Of a stretch of 64,000 nucleotides of DNA, positions 26,755 through 36,117 are shown piece by piece. The stretch spans positions 1 through 64,000 of the forward strand of contig NZ_JAANOZ010000003.1 in NCBI RefSeq assembly GCF_011320115.1. The letters run 5' to 3'. Position 1 is the stretch's first letter, and each line of letters starts with the position of its first letter. The notes beneath the pieces are model-generated. The model had not been told where the DNA came from, did not search any database, and saw nothing but the letters and a program-made list of their open reading frames with translations. This DNA is from Croceibacterium segetis. Lineage in GTDB: Bacteria; Pseudomonadota; Alphaproteobacteria; Sphingomonadales; Sphingomonadaceae. The translations under genes and the position numbers were made by a program.

Positions 26755-27977
26755 AGCCGCTGGGTCCGATCCCCGCCGGCTTCGACGTCATCGATGGCGA
26801 GCTGGCCATCGGCGGCTGCCCGGCAAGCGCATTGGTCGAGGAAGCCGGAGGGACGCCGCTGTTCATTTATTCGGCGGACTTGATCCGCCGCCGCGTGGCC
26901 GATCTGCGGTCGGTCATGCCCGAACGACTGCACGTCCATTATGCCATGAAGGCAAATCCTTACGGGCCAGTTCTTGAATTGATGGGAACTCTCGTGGATG
27001 GCTTCGACATCGCCTCGGGCGGTGAGCTTCGGACGGCCCTGGCGGCCGGCCTCTCCGCGGAGCGGATCAGCTTTGCCGGCCCGGGCAAGCGCGATGAGGA
27101 ACTGGCGGCGGCGATCTTCGCGGGCGTGACGCTCAACCTCGAATCCGAGGCTGAGGCTGGCCGAGCGCTGGCGATCGCCGAGCGGCACGGCGCGACGCCG
27201 CGCCTGGCGATCCGGGTCAATCCCGATTTCGAGCTACGCGGCTCGGGAATGAAGATGGGCGGCGGCGCGAAGCCGTTCGGACTCGATGCCGAGCGCGTGC
27301 CGGCGCTGGCGCGGGAGGTGATCGCCGCGGGCGCGGAATGGCGCGGGCTGCATATCTTCGCCGGCAGCCAGGCGCTCGACGCCCAGGCGATAATCGAGAC
27401 GCAGGGCAACGTGCTCACGCTCGCGGCTGCTCTCAGCGAGGAGATCGGTGTTGCACTTCCCCACCTCAACATGGGCGGCGGCTTCGGCATTCCCTATTTC
27501 CACGGCGACCGGCCGCTCGACATCGCCGCCGTCGGCGCGGCGCTGGACGACCGGTTTGCGGCCTTGCCCGATGCGCTGGTGTCAACCGAGTTCGCCATCG
27601 AGCTCGGCCGCTATCTCGTCGGCGAAGCGGGGGTCTACCTGACCCGCATCGTCGACCGGAAGGTGAGCCACGGCGCGGTCTATCTCGTTACCGACGGCGG
27701 TCTGCATCACCAGTTGGCCGCGTCGGGCAATTTCGGCACGGTCGTCCGCCGCAATTATCCTGCGGCGATCGCCAGTGGCTTTGCCGCCGAGCCGGTTGAG
27801 GAAGCGAACATCGTCGGCTGCCTGTGCACCCCGCTCGACCGGCTCGCCGACCAGGCACTGCTGCCCCATGCCGAGGCCGGCGACCTCGTCGCGATCTTCT
27901 GTGCAGGGGCCTACGGCGCCTCCGCCAGCCCCGCGGCATTTCTCGGCCAGGGCCCGGCGCGCGAAGTGCTCGTTTAG
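26751..27977 (+). CDS. PLP-dependent decarboxylase, exosortase A system-associated
   Basis: This fold type III (alanine racemase-like barrel) decarboxylase of 408 residues is related to diaminopimelate and ornithine decarboxylases. The cofactor lysine is Lys67 in VHYAMKANPYGP. Other family signatures are FDIASGGEL, HIFAGSQALDAQ, LNMGGGFGIPYF, FAIELGRYLVGEAGVY and a C-terminal GCLCTPLDRL at the active-site cysteine. It probably supplies an amine or amino compound for the pathway. The GTG start overlaps the ligase stop, so the pair is coupled. Confidence 0.9.
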   Translation: MKPLGPIPAGFDVIDGELAIGGCPASALVEEAGGTPLFIYSADLIRRRVADLRSVMPERLHVHYAMKANPYGPVLELMGTLVDGFDIASGGELRTALAAGLSAERISFAGPGKRDEELAAAIFAGVTLNLESEAEAGRALAIAERHGATPRLAIRVNPDFELRGSGMKMGGGAKPFGLDAERVPALAREVIAAGAEWRGLHIFAGSQALDAQAIIETQGNVLTLAAALSEEIGVALPHLNMGGGFGIPYFHGDRPLDIAAVGAALDDRFAALPDALVSTEFAIELGRYLVGEAGVYLTRIVDRKVSHGAVYLVTDGGLHHQLAASGNFGTVVRRNYPAAIASGFAAEPVEEANIVGCLCTPLDRLADQALLPHAEAGDLVAIFCAGAYGASASPAAFLGQGPAREVLV

Positions 27978-27993
27978 GCCTTCGAGGCCACCC

Positions 27994-28008
27994 GTCCCGC
28001 ATCGGGAC
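27994..28008. other. Stem-loop at the boundary between decarboxylase and export genes
   Basis: GTCCCG-CAT-CGGGAC is a perfect 6-bp stem with a 3-base loop, 16 bp after the decarboxylase stop. No T run follows. The 188-bp gap it sits in (27978-28165) is the largest within the locus and probably holds the promoter of the export operon, but I see no convincing -35/-10 pair there. Confidence 0.3.
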
Positions 28009-28165
28009 AGCCCGCCAAATCCCCGGAATTGCTAGGCTTTTCAGGCCTAAGGCTAACGCATTGTTCACCCTTTTCGGGGACAACGCGCTTCAGTTTTACG
28101 GGCAGTTGGTCGGCTGCGCCTGATTGCATTCCGGTCGCTGCCGAACAGGGTCAGGGTTGTTCGCA

Positions 28166-28807
28166 ATGTTCAAAATGCAGGTCGCTCGTCTCGTCGCTGC
28201 CAGCGCCGCGGCCAGTCTCACGTTGGCCGGCTGCGCCAGCGCGCCCGGCGGCCAGTTGCCGCCGGCGAGCTTCGTCGCCATGCAGGAAGGGCCGGGCGAG
28301 GATTACGTCATCGGCCCGCTCGACGAGCTGACGATCACTGTCTGGCGCAACGACGAGCTCGGCGCGAAGACGCAGGTGCGGCCCGACGGGCGCATCACGA
28401 CGCCGCTGGTTCCCGACATGCCGGCCGTCGGCAAGACCCCGACGATGCTGGCGCAGGATATCCGCCTGCAGCTTTCGCAGTACATCACCGAGCCGCTGGT
28501 GACGGTGATGGTCGACAAGTTCTCCGGCACCTTCAGCCAGCAGATTCGCGTCGTCGGAGCCACGGAGAAGCCGGCCTCGCTGCCTTACCGCGCGAACATG
28601 ACCGTGCTCGATGCGATGATCGCGGTCGGCGGGCTCGGCGAATTCGCCAGCGGCAACCGCGCCAAGCTGGTCCGCTTCGACAAGCAGCAGGGCAAGCAGA
28701 AGGAATACGCCGTTCGCCTCAATGACTTGCTCAAAAAGGGCGACACCAGCGCCAATGTGATGCTGCAGCCGGGCGATGTGATCATCATTCCCGAAAGCAT
28801 GTTCTAG
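28166..28807 (+). CDS. XrtA-type polysaccharide export lipoprotein (Wza/BexD family)
   Basis: The 213-residue precursor has a lipoprotein signal (LTLAGCAS lipobox) followed by a poly_export domain: GEDYVIGPLDELTITVWRNDEL and DGRITTPLVPDMPAVGKTP. A SLBB-like part comes next (QQIRVVGATEKPASLPYR, TVLDAMIAVGGLGEFASGNRA) and ends VMLQPGDVIIIPESMF. It would form the outer-membrane export channel for the exopolysaccharide. The ATG at 28166 gives a normal lipoprotein signal; an earlier in-frame start would place extra polar residues in front. It begins the main export operon. Confidence 0.88.
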   Translation: MFKMQVARLVAASAAASLTLAGCASAPGGQLPPASFVAMQEGPGEDYVIGPLDELTITVWRNDELGAKTQVRPDGRITTPLVPDMPAVGKTPTMLAQDIRLQLSQYITEPLVTVMVDKFSGTFSQQIRVVGATEKPASLPYRANMTVLDAMIAVGGLGEFASGNRAKLVRFDKQQGKQKEYAVRLNDLLKKGDTSANVMLQPGDVIIIPESMF

Positions 28808-30334
28808 GTGACCGAGCTGCTCCAGGAAGCGCGGGTCGCGCTGTGGACGATCTGGAACCGCCGCTGGCTCGCGCTCGGCGTCGCCTGGGGCGTGTGCGTG
28901 CTCGGTTGGCTGGTCGTCGCGCTGATCCCCAATTCCTACCAGTCGGAAGCGCGCATCTTCGTCCAGCTCGACGACATGCTCGCCGACCAGATCGGTATTA
29001 CCGCCGCGGCGCGCGACAAGGACATCGAGCGTATCCGCCAGACGCTGACCAGCTCGGTCAACCTCGAGAAGATCGTCCGCTCGACCAGGCTCGGCGACAC
29101 CGTCAGTAACCCGAGCCAGATGCAGACCGCGGTCGCCGGGCTGACCAAGAGCATCAAGATGGTCGCCGAGGGCGATCCGGGAAGCCATGTGTTCAAGATC
29201 ACCGCGACCAGCGGCCGCCGTGACTTGTCCGATGCCGACAACGCACAGCTGTCGCAGGACATCGCCCAGCAGCTGATCGACATTTTCAAGGAACAGAACC
29301 TCGGCGGTTCGCGCGGCGAGCTGCGCGACACCATCTCATTCATGGACCAGCAGCTGGCCGAGCGCAGCAAGCAGCTCGAGGACGCCGAGCAGCGGCGCCT
29401 GGCGTTCGAATCGAAATACCCCGATCTGGCCGGCGGCACCGATGCGATCATCTCGCAGCTCAACGGCTACCGCGCCGAGCTGCGCAACGTCGAAGCCGAC
29501 CGCGCCGCGGCGCAAAGCGCGCTGGCCGCGATCGACGGGCAGATGGCGAGCACGCCCAAGACCCTCGACACCCCCGGAAACGGCGGGCCCAAGGCCGCGC
29601 TGGCGCAAGCCCGCGCCAACCTCTCCGCCTTGCAGGCGCGCGGGCTCACCGACAGCCACCCCGATGTAATCGCGGCGCAGAAGCAGATCGCCGCCCTGGG
29701 CAAGCAGGCGCAAGGCCCGGGCGGCGACTACGGCACGCCGAATCCGGCGTACGGCTCGCTGCAGTCGATCCGCGTCGAGCGCCAGGCGACCGTCGAGGCG
29801 CTGACCTCGCGCGCCGCGGCGCTGCGCCAGCAGATCATGACCGTCGAGGCGAACCAGGCGCAGGCGCCGGCGGTGGCGGGCGAGGCCAAGCAGATCAGCC
29901 GCGATTACGAGGTGCTCAAGGCGCAGTACGACAAGCTCCTCGCCGACCGCGAGGAGCTGCGACTGCGCGGCCAGGTCGAGACCGAGCACAGCTCGGTGAA
30001 GTTCAACGTGATCGATCCGCCCAGCACTCCGCGCAAACCGGCGGCGCCGAACCGGCCGCTGCTGCTGTTCGGCGTGCTGTTCATCGGCATCGCGGCCGGC
30101 TGCGGGGTCGCCTACGCGGCCAGCAAGGTGCGCGCGACGTTCGCCACTGCGGGCAAGCTCGAGACGACCTTCGGATTGCCGGTGATCGGCACGGTGTCGC
30201 TGGCGATGACCGATGCCGGCCGCGCGCTGGCGAAAAGGAAGCGCAAGCTGTTCATGGCCGCGGCGGGAAGCCTCGGCGGCCTGTTCGTCGTGCTGCTCGC
30301 GGCCGAGTTCGTCCAGCGGGGGATGATCGCATGA
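28808..30334 (+). CDS. XrtA-type polysaccharide chain-length determinant (Wzz family)
   Basis: The 508-residue inner-membrane protein has a first membrane helix at about 13-38 (WLALGVAWGVCVLGWLVVAL), a long periplasmic part with predicted coiled coils (about 175-400), and a second helix at about 420-440 (LLLFGVLFIGIAAGCGVAYA). An extra hydrophobic stretch lies near the C-terminus (about 477-500). Proteins of this type set polymer length and act with a tyrosine autokinase. The GTG starts directly after the previous stop codon, and the end overlaps the kinase gene by 4 bp. Confidence 0.88.
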   Translation: MTELLQEARVALWTIWNRRWLALGVAWGVCVLGWLVVALIPNSYQSEARIFVQLDDMLADQIGITAAARDKDIERIRQTLTSSVNLEKIVRSTRLGDTVSNPSQMQTAVAGLTKSIKMVAEGDPGSHVFKITATSGRRDLSDADNAQLSQDIAQQLIDIFKEQNLGGSRGELRDTISFMDQQLAERSKQLEDAEQRRLAFESKYPDLAGGTDAIISQLNGYRAELRNVEADRAAAQSALAAIDGQMASTPKTLDTPGNGGPKAALAQARANLSALQARGLTDSHPDVIAAQKQIAALGKQAQGPGGDYGTPNPAYGSLQSIRVERQATVEALTSRAAALRQQIMTVEANQAQAPAVAGEAKQISRDYEVLKAQYDKLLADREELRLRGQVETEHSSVKFNVIDPPSTPRKPAAPNRPLLLFGVLFIGIAAGCGVAYAASKVRATFATAGKLETTFGLPVIGTVSLAMTDAGRALAKRKRKLFMAAAGSLGGLFVVLLAAEFVQRGMIA

Positions 30335-31338
30335 CCGAACAGAGCAAGATCCCGCTGCCCGCCGAGGGCAAGTCGCTGTTCGAGCGCGCCGAGGAGCTGT
30401 TCGGCTTTGATGGCTTTGCCGCTCCGCCGGTGCCCGAAGGGGTCGCCGATGCCGTGGTCAAGCGGCCGTCGCGCAAGGGAGCTTCGCCGCCCGCCGAACC
30501 TCGACCGTTCGATCATACGTCTGCGTTATCGGAAGCGCCGTCGCCGGCCATCCAAGTGGCGGAACCCGCGCCTGAGCCGGAGCTCGAGGCCATTCGATTC
30601 TCCGGCTCGCCCAAAGCCATCGACCGCGCGCGCCTGGCGGAACAGAGCCTGATCCAGCCCGAGGGCAAGATCACTGCGCTGCTCGAGGAATTCCGCATCG
30701 TGAAGCGGCAGCTGCTGCTTTCCGCGCGCGCCGCTCGGCGCGCCGGCAGCGGAGTCCGCGCGCAGCGAGTGCTGGTTTGCTCGCCGCTGCCGGGTGAGGG
30801 CAAGACCTTCTGCGCGACCAATCTCGCGCTTGCGATCGCCGCCGAGAAGGACAGCGAAGTCCTGCTGGTCGATGCCGATTTCGCCAAGCCGTCGATCCTT
30901 TCGACGCTCGGCTTGCCCGCCGGACGCGGGTTGATGGACGCGCTGGCCGACGCGACGATCCGGGTCGAGGAATGCGTCATCGCCACCGACGTTCCGGGCC
31001 TGTTCGTGCTGCCGGCAGGCAGCACGACCAATTCCGACAGCGAATATCTCGCCAGCGCTCGCACGGCCGAAGTGCTCGATCGCCTGACGCAGGGCGCGCC
31101 CAATCGGATGGTGATTTTCGATTCGCCGCCGGCGCTGGCAGCATCGCCCGCGGCCGAGCTCGCCAAGCACGTCGGCCAGGCGCTGGTCGTCGCCCGCGCC
31201 GACATGACCGGGCAATCCGCGCTCGAAGACGCGCTGTCGCTCCTGTCGAGCTGCCCGGACATCAAACTGCTGCTCAATGCCGTGCATTTCAGCCCGAGCG
31301 GGCGCCGCTTCGGCACCTATTACGGCTACGGGGAGTAA
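30331..31338 (+). CDS. XrtA-associated tyrosine autokinase (BY-kinase)
   Basis: The 335-residue cytoplasmic kinase has Walker A SPLPGEGKT at 151-159, Walker A' VLLVDADFAKPS at 177-188 and Walker B MVIFDSPPAL near 255. It ends in a short tyrosine cluster, GTYYGYGE (Tyr330, 331 and 333), the expected autophosphorylation site. The first 100 residues are Pro/Ala-rich and probably flexible. It would pair with the chain-length protein encoded just before. Its ATG overlaps the previous stop (ATGA-type). Confidence 0.9.
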   Translation: MTEQSKIPLPAEGKSLFERAEELFGFDGFAAPPVPEGVADAVVKRPSRKGASPPAEPRPFDHTSALSEAPSPAIQVAEPAPEPELEAIRFSGSPKAIDRARLAEQSLIQPEGKITALLEEFRIVKRQLLLSARAARRAGSGVRAQRVLVCSPLPGEGKTFCATNLALAIAAEKDSEVLLVDADFAKPSILSTLGLPAGRGLMDALADATIRVEECVIATDVPGLFVLPAGSTTNSDSEYLASARTAEVLDRLTQGAPNRMVIFDSPPALAASPAAELAKHVGQALVVARADMTGQSALEDALSLLSSCPDIKLLLNAVHFSPSGRRFGTYYGYGE

Positions 31339-31343
31339 CGCGG

Positions 31344-32984
31344 ATGCGCGCCCCCCGCCATCTTCTCGCCTTCGGACTGGCGGCGCTCGCGCTGCCGGGG
31401 ACCGCCTGGGCCGGCAGCGAGGCCTCGAAAGGCGTGCATCCGGGGCCGCACACCACGGTGACGCCGTACATCGAGGCCGACCAGGTGCTCGCTTCCGAAC
31501 TCTCGCCGGGCAACGACATCGTCACTTACACGAGCCTTGCCGGGGGCGTTGACGCCACCGTGGTCGGGCGCAATTCCGCGGTTTCCGCCTCGGTCCGTTA
31601 CGAGCGCCACATCGATGAAAGCAGCGGCGGCAGCGACGGCGACACCGTCAGCGGCGTGGTTCGCGCCTCGGTTTCGCTGGTGCCGCACGCGGTAACGGTC
31701 GAGGCCGGTGCGCTCGCCTCGCGGGCGAATTTCGACGGCGACGGCAAGGCGTTCGCCGGCGGGCTCGTCGGGCACGACAGCACCAGCGGACAGATCTACT
31801 CGGCTTACGTCGGACCTTCGGTCCAGACTCAACTGGGCGACCTGCAGGTCGAGGGGCATTACCGCTTCGGTTATACCAAGGTCGAGGAGCCCGACACGCT
31901 CGCCACCGGCACCGGCGTGGTTCCGGTCGACCTCGCGGACGAGACCACCACACACAACGCCCAGGCGCGGGTCGGCTTCCGTCCGAACACCGTGCTGCCG
32001 GTCGGCGTCGGCGTCGGCGGAATGTGGAACGAGCAGGACGTCGCCAACCTCGACCAGCGCGTGCGCGATCGCAATGTGCGCGGCGACGTCACCGTGCCGG
32101 TGAGCCCGACGCTCGCGCTCGCCGGCGGCGTCGGTTACGAGGACGTCGAAGTCTCGAGCCGCGACGCCAAGCGCGACGCGGGCGGCAATCCGGTGATCGG
32201 TAAGGATGGCCGCTACGTCACCGATCACGGCGCGCCGCGCACGATCGCCTACCAGACCGACGGGTTGATCTGGGACGCCGGAGTGATGTGGCGCCCGAGC
32301 AGGCGCACCTCGCTCGAGGCGTTTGTCGGCCGGCGCTACGATTCGACGACCTACTACGGCAGCTTCGCCTACGCGCCCAACTCGCGCGAGAGCGTCAACG
32401 TTTCGGTCTACGACGGAATCAGCAGCTTCGGCGGTGTGATTACCGACCGCCTCGCCGGGCTGCCGGCGGAATTCACCGCAGTTCGCAACGCGCTGTCGGG
32501 CGATATCGGCGGCTGCGTCGCCAGCCTGAAGGGCGGCAGCTGCATCGGCGGCGCGCTCGGCTCGCTCCAGTCGCTCGCTTTCCGCAGCCGCGGAGTCTCG
32601 GCCTCGTACGCGGTCAACATGGGTCGCACCACGGCAGGGCTCGGCTTCGGATACGACCGTCGCAAGTTCATCGCCGCACCGGGCACCGTGCTCGCCTCGG
32701 CCGACGGCGTGGTCGACGAGACCTGGTGGGGCGCGGTCTACCTGAGCACCAAGCTCGACGAGCGCTCGGGCATCCACTTCAACGCCACCGAAACGCTGTT
32801 CGGCGAGGGCTTCGACGGCAGCGGCGGGCACGCGATCGGCTACAGCGCCTCGCTCGCCTATTACCGCCAGATCATCGCCGGCCTCGCCGGCACCGCCGCC
32901 GTCGGCATCGACGGCATCAAGCAACCCAGCCTTCCCGATATCGTGTCCGCTTCGGCCCTGGCCGGCCTGCGGTACTCGTTCTGA
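31344..32984 (+). CDS. PEP-CTERM/XrtA system-associated outer-membrane beta-barrel protein (TIGR03016-like)
   Basis: The 546-residue protein has a signal peptide (LLAFGLAALALPGTAWA-G). It then shows alternating amphipathic strands with many Gly, Tyr and Thr, ending in LAGLRYSF with a terminal Phe as outer-membrane barrels do. VTPYIEADQVLASEL at the mature N-terminus resembles the TIGR03016 group found in XrtA loci. It may form a secretion or anchoring pore for the polymer, by inference. The ATG at 31344 lies 6 bp after the kinase stop. Confidence 0.78.
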   Translation: MRAPRHLLAFGLAALALPGTAWAGSEASKGVHPGPHTTVTPYIEADQVLASELSPGNDIVTYTSLAGGVDATVVGRNSAVSASVRYERHIDESSGGSDGDTVSGVVRASVSLVPHAVTVEAGALASRANFDGDGKAFAGGLVGHDSTSGQIYSAYVGPSVQTQLGDLQVEGHYRFGYTKVEEPDTLATGTGVVPVDLADETTTHNAQARVGFRPNTVLPVGVGVGGMWNEQDVANLDQRVRDRNVRGDVTVPVSPTLALAGGVGYEDVEVSSRDAKRDAGGNPVIGKDGRYVTDHGAPRTIAYQTDGLIWDAGVMWRPSRRTSLEAFVGRRYDSTTYYGSFAYAPNSRESVNVSVYDGISSFGGVITDRLAGLPAEFTAVRNALSGDIGGCVASLKGGSCIGGALGSLQSLAFRSRGVSASYAVNMGRTTAGLGFGYDRRKFIAAPGTVLASADGVVDETWWGAVYLSTKLDERSGIHFNATETLFGEGFDGSGGHAIGYSASLAYYRQIIAGLAGTAAVGIDGIKQPSLPDIVSASALAGLRYSF

Positions 32985-33000
32985 GCCCCGGAGACTCAAG

Positions 33001-34155
33001 ATGTTCCATGACTTCTACGGACTGACGGGCAAGCCCTTCCAGCTGACGCCGGACCCCGCGTTCTATTTCCGCAGCATTACCCATCGCAAGGCGCTGTCGT
33101 ACCTCGGCTACGGCCTTGCGCAGGGCGAGGGCTTCATCGTCGTCACCGGCGAGGTCGGCGCCGGCAAGTCGACCCTCGTCGCGCACCTGATGGGCACGCT
33201 CGACCCGCAGCGGCTGGCGGTGGGTCAGATCGTCACCAGCAAGCTCGACGACGAGGAGGTCATTCACATCGTCGCGCAGAGCTTCGGGCTGGAGGTCGAG
33301 GGCCATGACAAGGCCAGCGCGCTCGGCGCGATCGAGGGCTTCCTGCACGAGCAGGCGCGCGCGGGCCGCCGCTGCCTGCTGGTAGTCGACGAATCGCAGA
33401 ACCTCTCGGTGCCGGCGCTCGAAGAGCTGCGGATGCTGTCGAACTTCCAGCTCGGCAATCACCCGCTGCTGCAGACGCTGTTGCTCGGCCAGCCCGAGTT
33501 CCGCGTGACGCTGCAATCGAGCCCCGATCTCGAGCAACTGCGCCAACGGGTCATTGCCGCACACCATCTCGAGCCGATGGAGAAAGGCGAGATCGAGCCG
33601 TACATCATCCACCGCCTGGAAAAGGTCGGCTGGGACGGCAACCCGGCGTTCGACCAGCGGGTGTTCACCGAGCTTTACGAAGCCAGCGGCGGCATTCCAC
33701 GGCGCGTCAACCAGATCGCCAACCGGCTGATGCTGCTCGGCGCGGTAGAGGAGCGTACGCGGATCGATTCCGCGATGCTCAAGGCGGTCCTCGACGAGAT
33801 GATCGGCGAGAAGGCATTCCCCGCGGCTGCCCCCAGGCCGATGCCCAAACAGGAGCCGAAGTTCGCGCCCGTCCAGCCTTTGAGGCACGAACCGCGGCTC
33901 GACCGCGAAACGGTCGAGGCCATGCTCGCCGAGCGCGATGCAACCATCGCCGAGCTGCAGCAGGCGATCGTCGAATTGGCCGAACGCCAGGAAGACACCG
34001 TCCGCCTTGCGCTGATGCCGGAGATCGCCACGCTGCAGGAAAAGCTCGCCCGGCTCGAGGCCAAGACCTTCGAGCAGGAGCGGACCATCCGCCACACGCT
34101 GACGATGCTGATCGAGTGGATCGAAAGCGAGATGGACGAGAGCAAGGCCGCCTGA
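33001..34155 (+). CDS. XrtA/PEP-CTERM system-associated AAA ATPase (ExeA-like)
   Basis: The 384-residue protein begins MFHDFYGLTGKPFQLTPDP, the standard ExeA-like start. Walker A is GEVGAGKST at 50-58 and Walker B is CLLVVDESQN with Asp130-Glu131. The AAA part ends near residue 270. A Pro-rich linker follows, then a predicted coiled coil (about 300-370) rich in Glu, Leu and Arg. Its job in the locus is not established; it may energise assembly or export. Confidence 0.88.
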   Translation: MFHDFYGLTGKPFQLTPDPAFYFRSITHRKALSYLGYGLAQGEGFIVVTGEVGAGKSTLVAHLMGTLDPQRLAVGQIVTSKLDDEEVIHIVAQSFGLEVEGHDKASALGAIEGFLHEQARAGRRCLLVVDESQNLSVPALEELRMLSNFQLGNHPLLQTLLLGQPEFRVTLQSSPDLEQLRQRVIAAHHLEPMEKGEIEPYIIHRLEKVGWDGNPAFDQRVFTELYEASGGIPRRVNQIANRLMLLGAVEERTRIDSAMLKAVLDEMIGEKAFPAAAPRPMPKQEPKFAPVQPLRHEPRLDRETVEAMLAERDATIAELQQAIVELAERQEDTVRLALMPEIATLQEKLARLEAKTFEQERTIRHTLTMLIEWIESEMDESKAA

Positions 34156-34156
34156 C

Positions 34157-35062
34157 TTGAACGCCGTCTCGCTCCCTTTTCGCGCGGAACAGGGCGCGGC
34201 GGTCGTCAACGGCCTCTCCGTAGACGTCGAGGACTGGTTCCAGGTCGGCGCGTTCGAGAGCGTCATCGAGCGCGACGACTGGAACTCGCTCGCCGACCGG
34301 GTCGAGCGCAACGTGCGCGAGATTCTCGACATGTTCGACGCGGCCGAGGTCAAGGCGACGTTTTTCACGCTCGGTTGGGTGGCCAAGCGCCACGGCGGGC
34401 TCATGCGCGAGATCGTCGCCCGCGGACACGAGCTGGCGAGCCACGGCTGGGATCACGGACGAGTGTTCCGGATGGACCGCCCCGCCTTCGCCGAGGACAT
34501 TTCGCGCGCCCGCAAGGTGCTCGAGGATGCCTCGGGCATGCCGATCCTCGGCTACCGCGCGCCGAGCTTCTCGATCGACCGGCGCACCCCGTGGGCATTC
34601 ATGGAGCTGGCCGAACAGGGCTACCTCTATTCCTCCAGCGTCGCCCCGGTCAGCCATGATCACTACGGCTGGGCGGACGCGCCGCGCTTTGCCTTCCATC
34701 CGATCCCCGGCGTTCGACTGGTCGAGCTTCCGGTGACGACTGCCATGTTCGCCGGAAAGCGCCTGGCCGCTGGCGGCGGCGGATTCTTCCGCGTGATCCC
34801 CTACGGCTTCACTCGCTGGGCGATCCGCCAGGTCAATGGCACCGCCGGCCGGCCGGCGGTGTTCTACTTCCACCCGTGGGAGATCGACCCGGGCCAGCCG
34901 CGCGTTGCCGGCGCGCCGCTCAAGTCGCGGCTGCGGCACTATACCAACCTCGACAAGATGGCCGGCAAGCTGCGCCAGCTGGTCGGCGAGTTCGCCTGGG
35001 GGCGGATGGACTTGCTGGCTCACCGCGAAGCCGCCCGGCTCGACAGTGCGGCGACGCTATGA
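34157..35062 (+). CDS. XrtA-type polysaccharide deacetylase (NodB domain)
   Basis: This 301-residue carbohydrate esterase family 4 protein has the catalytic-site motif LSVDVEDWFQVGAF (Asp23, Asp26), the metal histidines His96 and His100 in LASHGWDHG, and YRAPSFSIDRRTPW as the third motif. There is no signal peptide, so it may act on the polymer at the cytoplasmic side or be exported another way. The start is TTG, 1 bp after the ATPase stop. The end overlaps the FemAB gene (ATGA). Confidence 0.88.
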   Translation: MNAVSLPFRAEQGAAVVNGLSVDVEDWFQVGAFESVIERDDWNSLADRVERNVREILDMFDAAEVKATFFTLGWVAKRHGGLMREIVARGHELASHGWDHGRVFRMDRPAFAEDISRARKVLEDASGMPILGYRAPSFSIDRRTPWAFMELAEQGYLYSSSVAPVSHDHYGWADAPRFAFHPIPGVRLVELPVTTAMFAGKRLAAGGGGFFRVIPYGFTRWAIRQVNGTAGRPAVFYFHPWEIDPGQPRVAGAPLKSRLRHYTNLDKMAGKLRQLVGEFAWGRMDLLAHREAARLDSAATL

Positions 35063-36117
35063 ACGTGCCTTTCGCCCTCGCGCGCGAGTCTGTGCGTACC
35101 GTCGACTTGCGCCAACCCGACGAGACTGCGCGGATCGAAAGGTTCGTCGCCGAGATGGCCGGCAACCTGTTCCACCGCCCGGCGTGGCTGCTCGCGGCGG
35201 AGCGCGGCACTGGGCAACGGGCGCTCGGTCTGCTGGCGGAGAAGGGCGGGGCGATCAGCGGCTGGTTGCCGCTGAGTGAAGTGCATTCACCGATCTTCGG
35301 GCGCATGCTCGCCTCGAGCGGCTTTGCCGTCGGCGGCGGGGTGCTCACCGAGAGCCCGGCGACGGCGGAAAGGCTATGCCGCGCGGCCGAGGAGCTTGCG
35401 GCGCGCCTCTCCTGTCCGACGATTGAGCTGCGGGGCGGTCCGGCGCCCGAGAATTGGCACGTGAGAACGGACAGCCACTGCGGTTTCGCCGCTCCGCTCG
35501 CCGAAGACGACGAAAAGCAGTTGCTGGCCATAACCAAGCGACAGCGCGCCGAAGTGCGCAAAGGGCTGGAGCAGGACCTCGAGATACGAAAAGGGACCGG
35601 TCCAGACGGTCTCGCGGCGTTTTACGCGATGTATGCCGAAAGCGTGCGCAATCTGGGCACGCCGGCGTTCCCGCGCAAGCTGTTCGAGGCGATGCTCGAC
35701 GCGCTCGACAGCGACATCCTGACAGTGTTCCACAAAGGACGGCCGGTATCGAGCGTGCTGTCGTTCTACCACGCCGGCGCGGTGATGCCTTACTGGGGCG
35801 GGGGTACGCAGGCGGCACGCCGCCTTCGCGCCAACGACCGGCTCTATTACGAGCTCATGCTTCACGCCCGTCGCCGCGGCTGCATGCGGTTCGATTTCGG
35901 CCGCTCCAAGACCGGCAGCGGACCTTGGGCCTTCAAGAAGAACTGGGGCTTCACGCCTGAGCCGCTATCCTATGCCAGCTGGACCGCACCGGGTGCCGAC
36001 AAGCGCGACGCCGATCCCACCAGCGCCAGGCATGCGGCGCGGATCGCGCTGTGGCGGCGGCTGCCGCTGGCGCTGACCAACCGCCTCGGCCCGCCGATCG
36101 CGCGGGGGCTCGGGTGA
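35059..36117 (+). CDS. FemAB-family XrtA/PEP-CTERM system-associated protein
   Basis: The 352-residue protein has the paired GNAT-like folds of FemAB/peptidoglycan-bridge transferases: NLFHRPAWLLAAERGTGQRAL, KRQRAEVRKGLEQDLEI, and VLSFYHAGAVMPYWGGGTQAARRLRANDRLYYELM followed by RFDFGRSKTGSGPWAFKKNWGF (given here in parts). Such proteins transfer amino acids from aminoacyl-tRNA or acyl donors, so it may attach an aminoacyl group to the polymer, by inference. The ATG at 35059 overlaps the deacetylase stop; the frame is open upstream only as a shadow of that gene. Confidence 0.85.
   Translation: MNVPFALARESVRTVDLRQPDETARIERFVAEMAGNLFHRPAWLLAAERGTGQRALGLLAEKGGAISGWLPLSEVHSPIFGRMLASSGFAVGGGVLTESPATAERLCRAAEELAARLSCPTIELRGGPAPENWHVRTDSHCGFAAPLAEDDEKQLLAITKRQRAEVRKGLEQDLEIRKGTGPDGLAAFYAMYAESVRNLGTPAFPRKLFEAMLDALDSDILTVFHKGRPVSSVLSFYHAGAVMPYWGGGTQAARRLRANDRLYYELMLHARRRGCMRFDFGRSKTGSGPWAFKKNWGFTPEPLSYASWTAPGADKRDADPTSARHAARIALWRRLPLALTNRLGPPIARGLG

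Noticed and set aside
28080-28165. Sigma-54 promoter ahead of the export operon, as known for PrsR-controlled XrtA systems
   Set aside because: GG and GC pairs are present (GGCTGCGCCTGATTGC) but with 12 rather than 10 bases between them, so the -24/-12 spacing is wrong.
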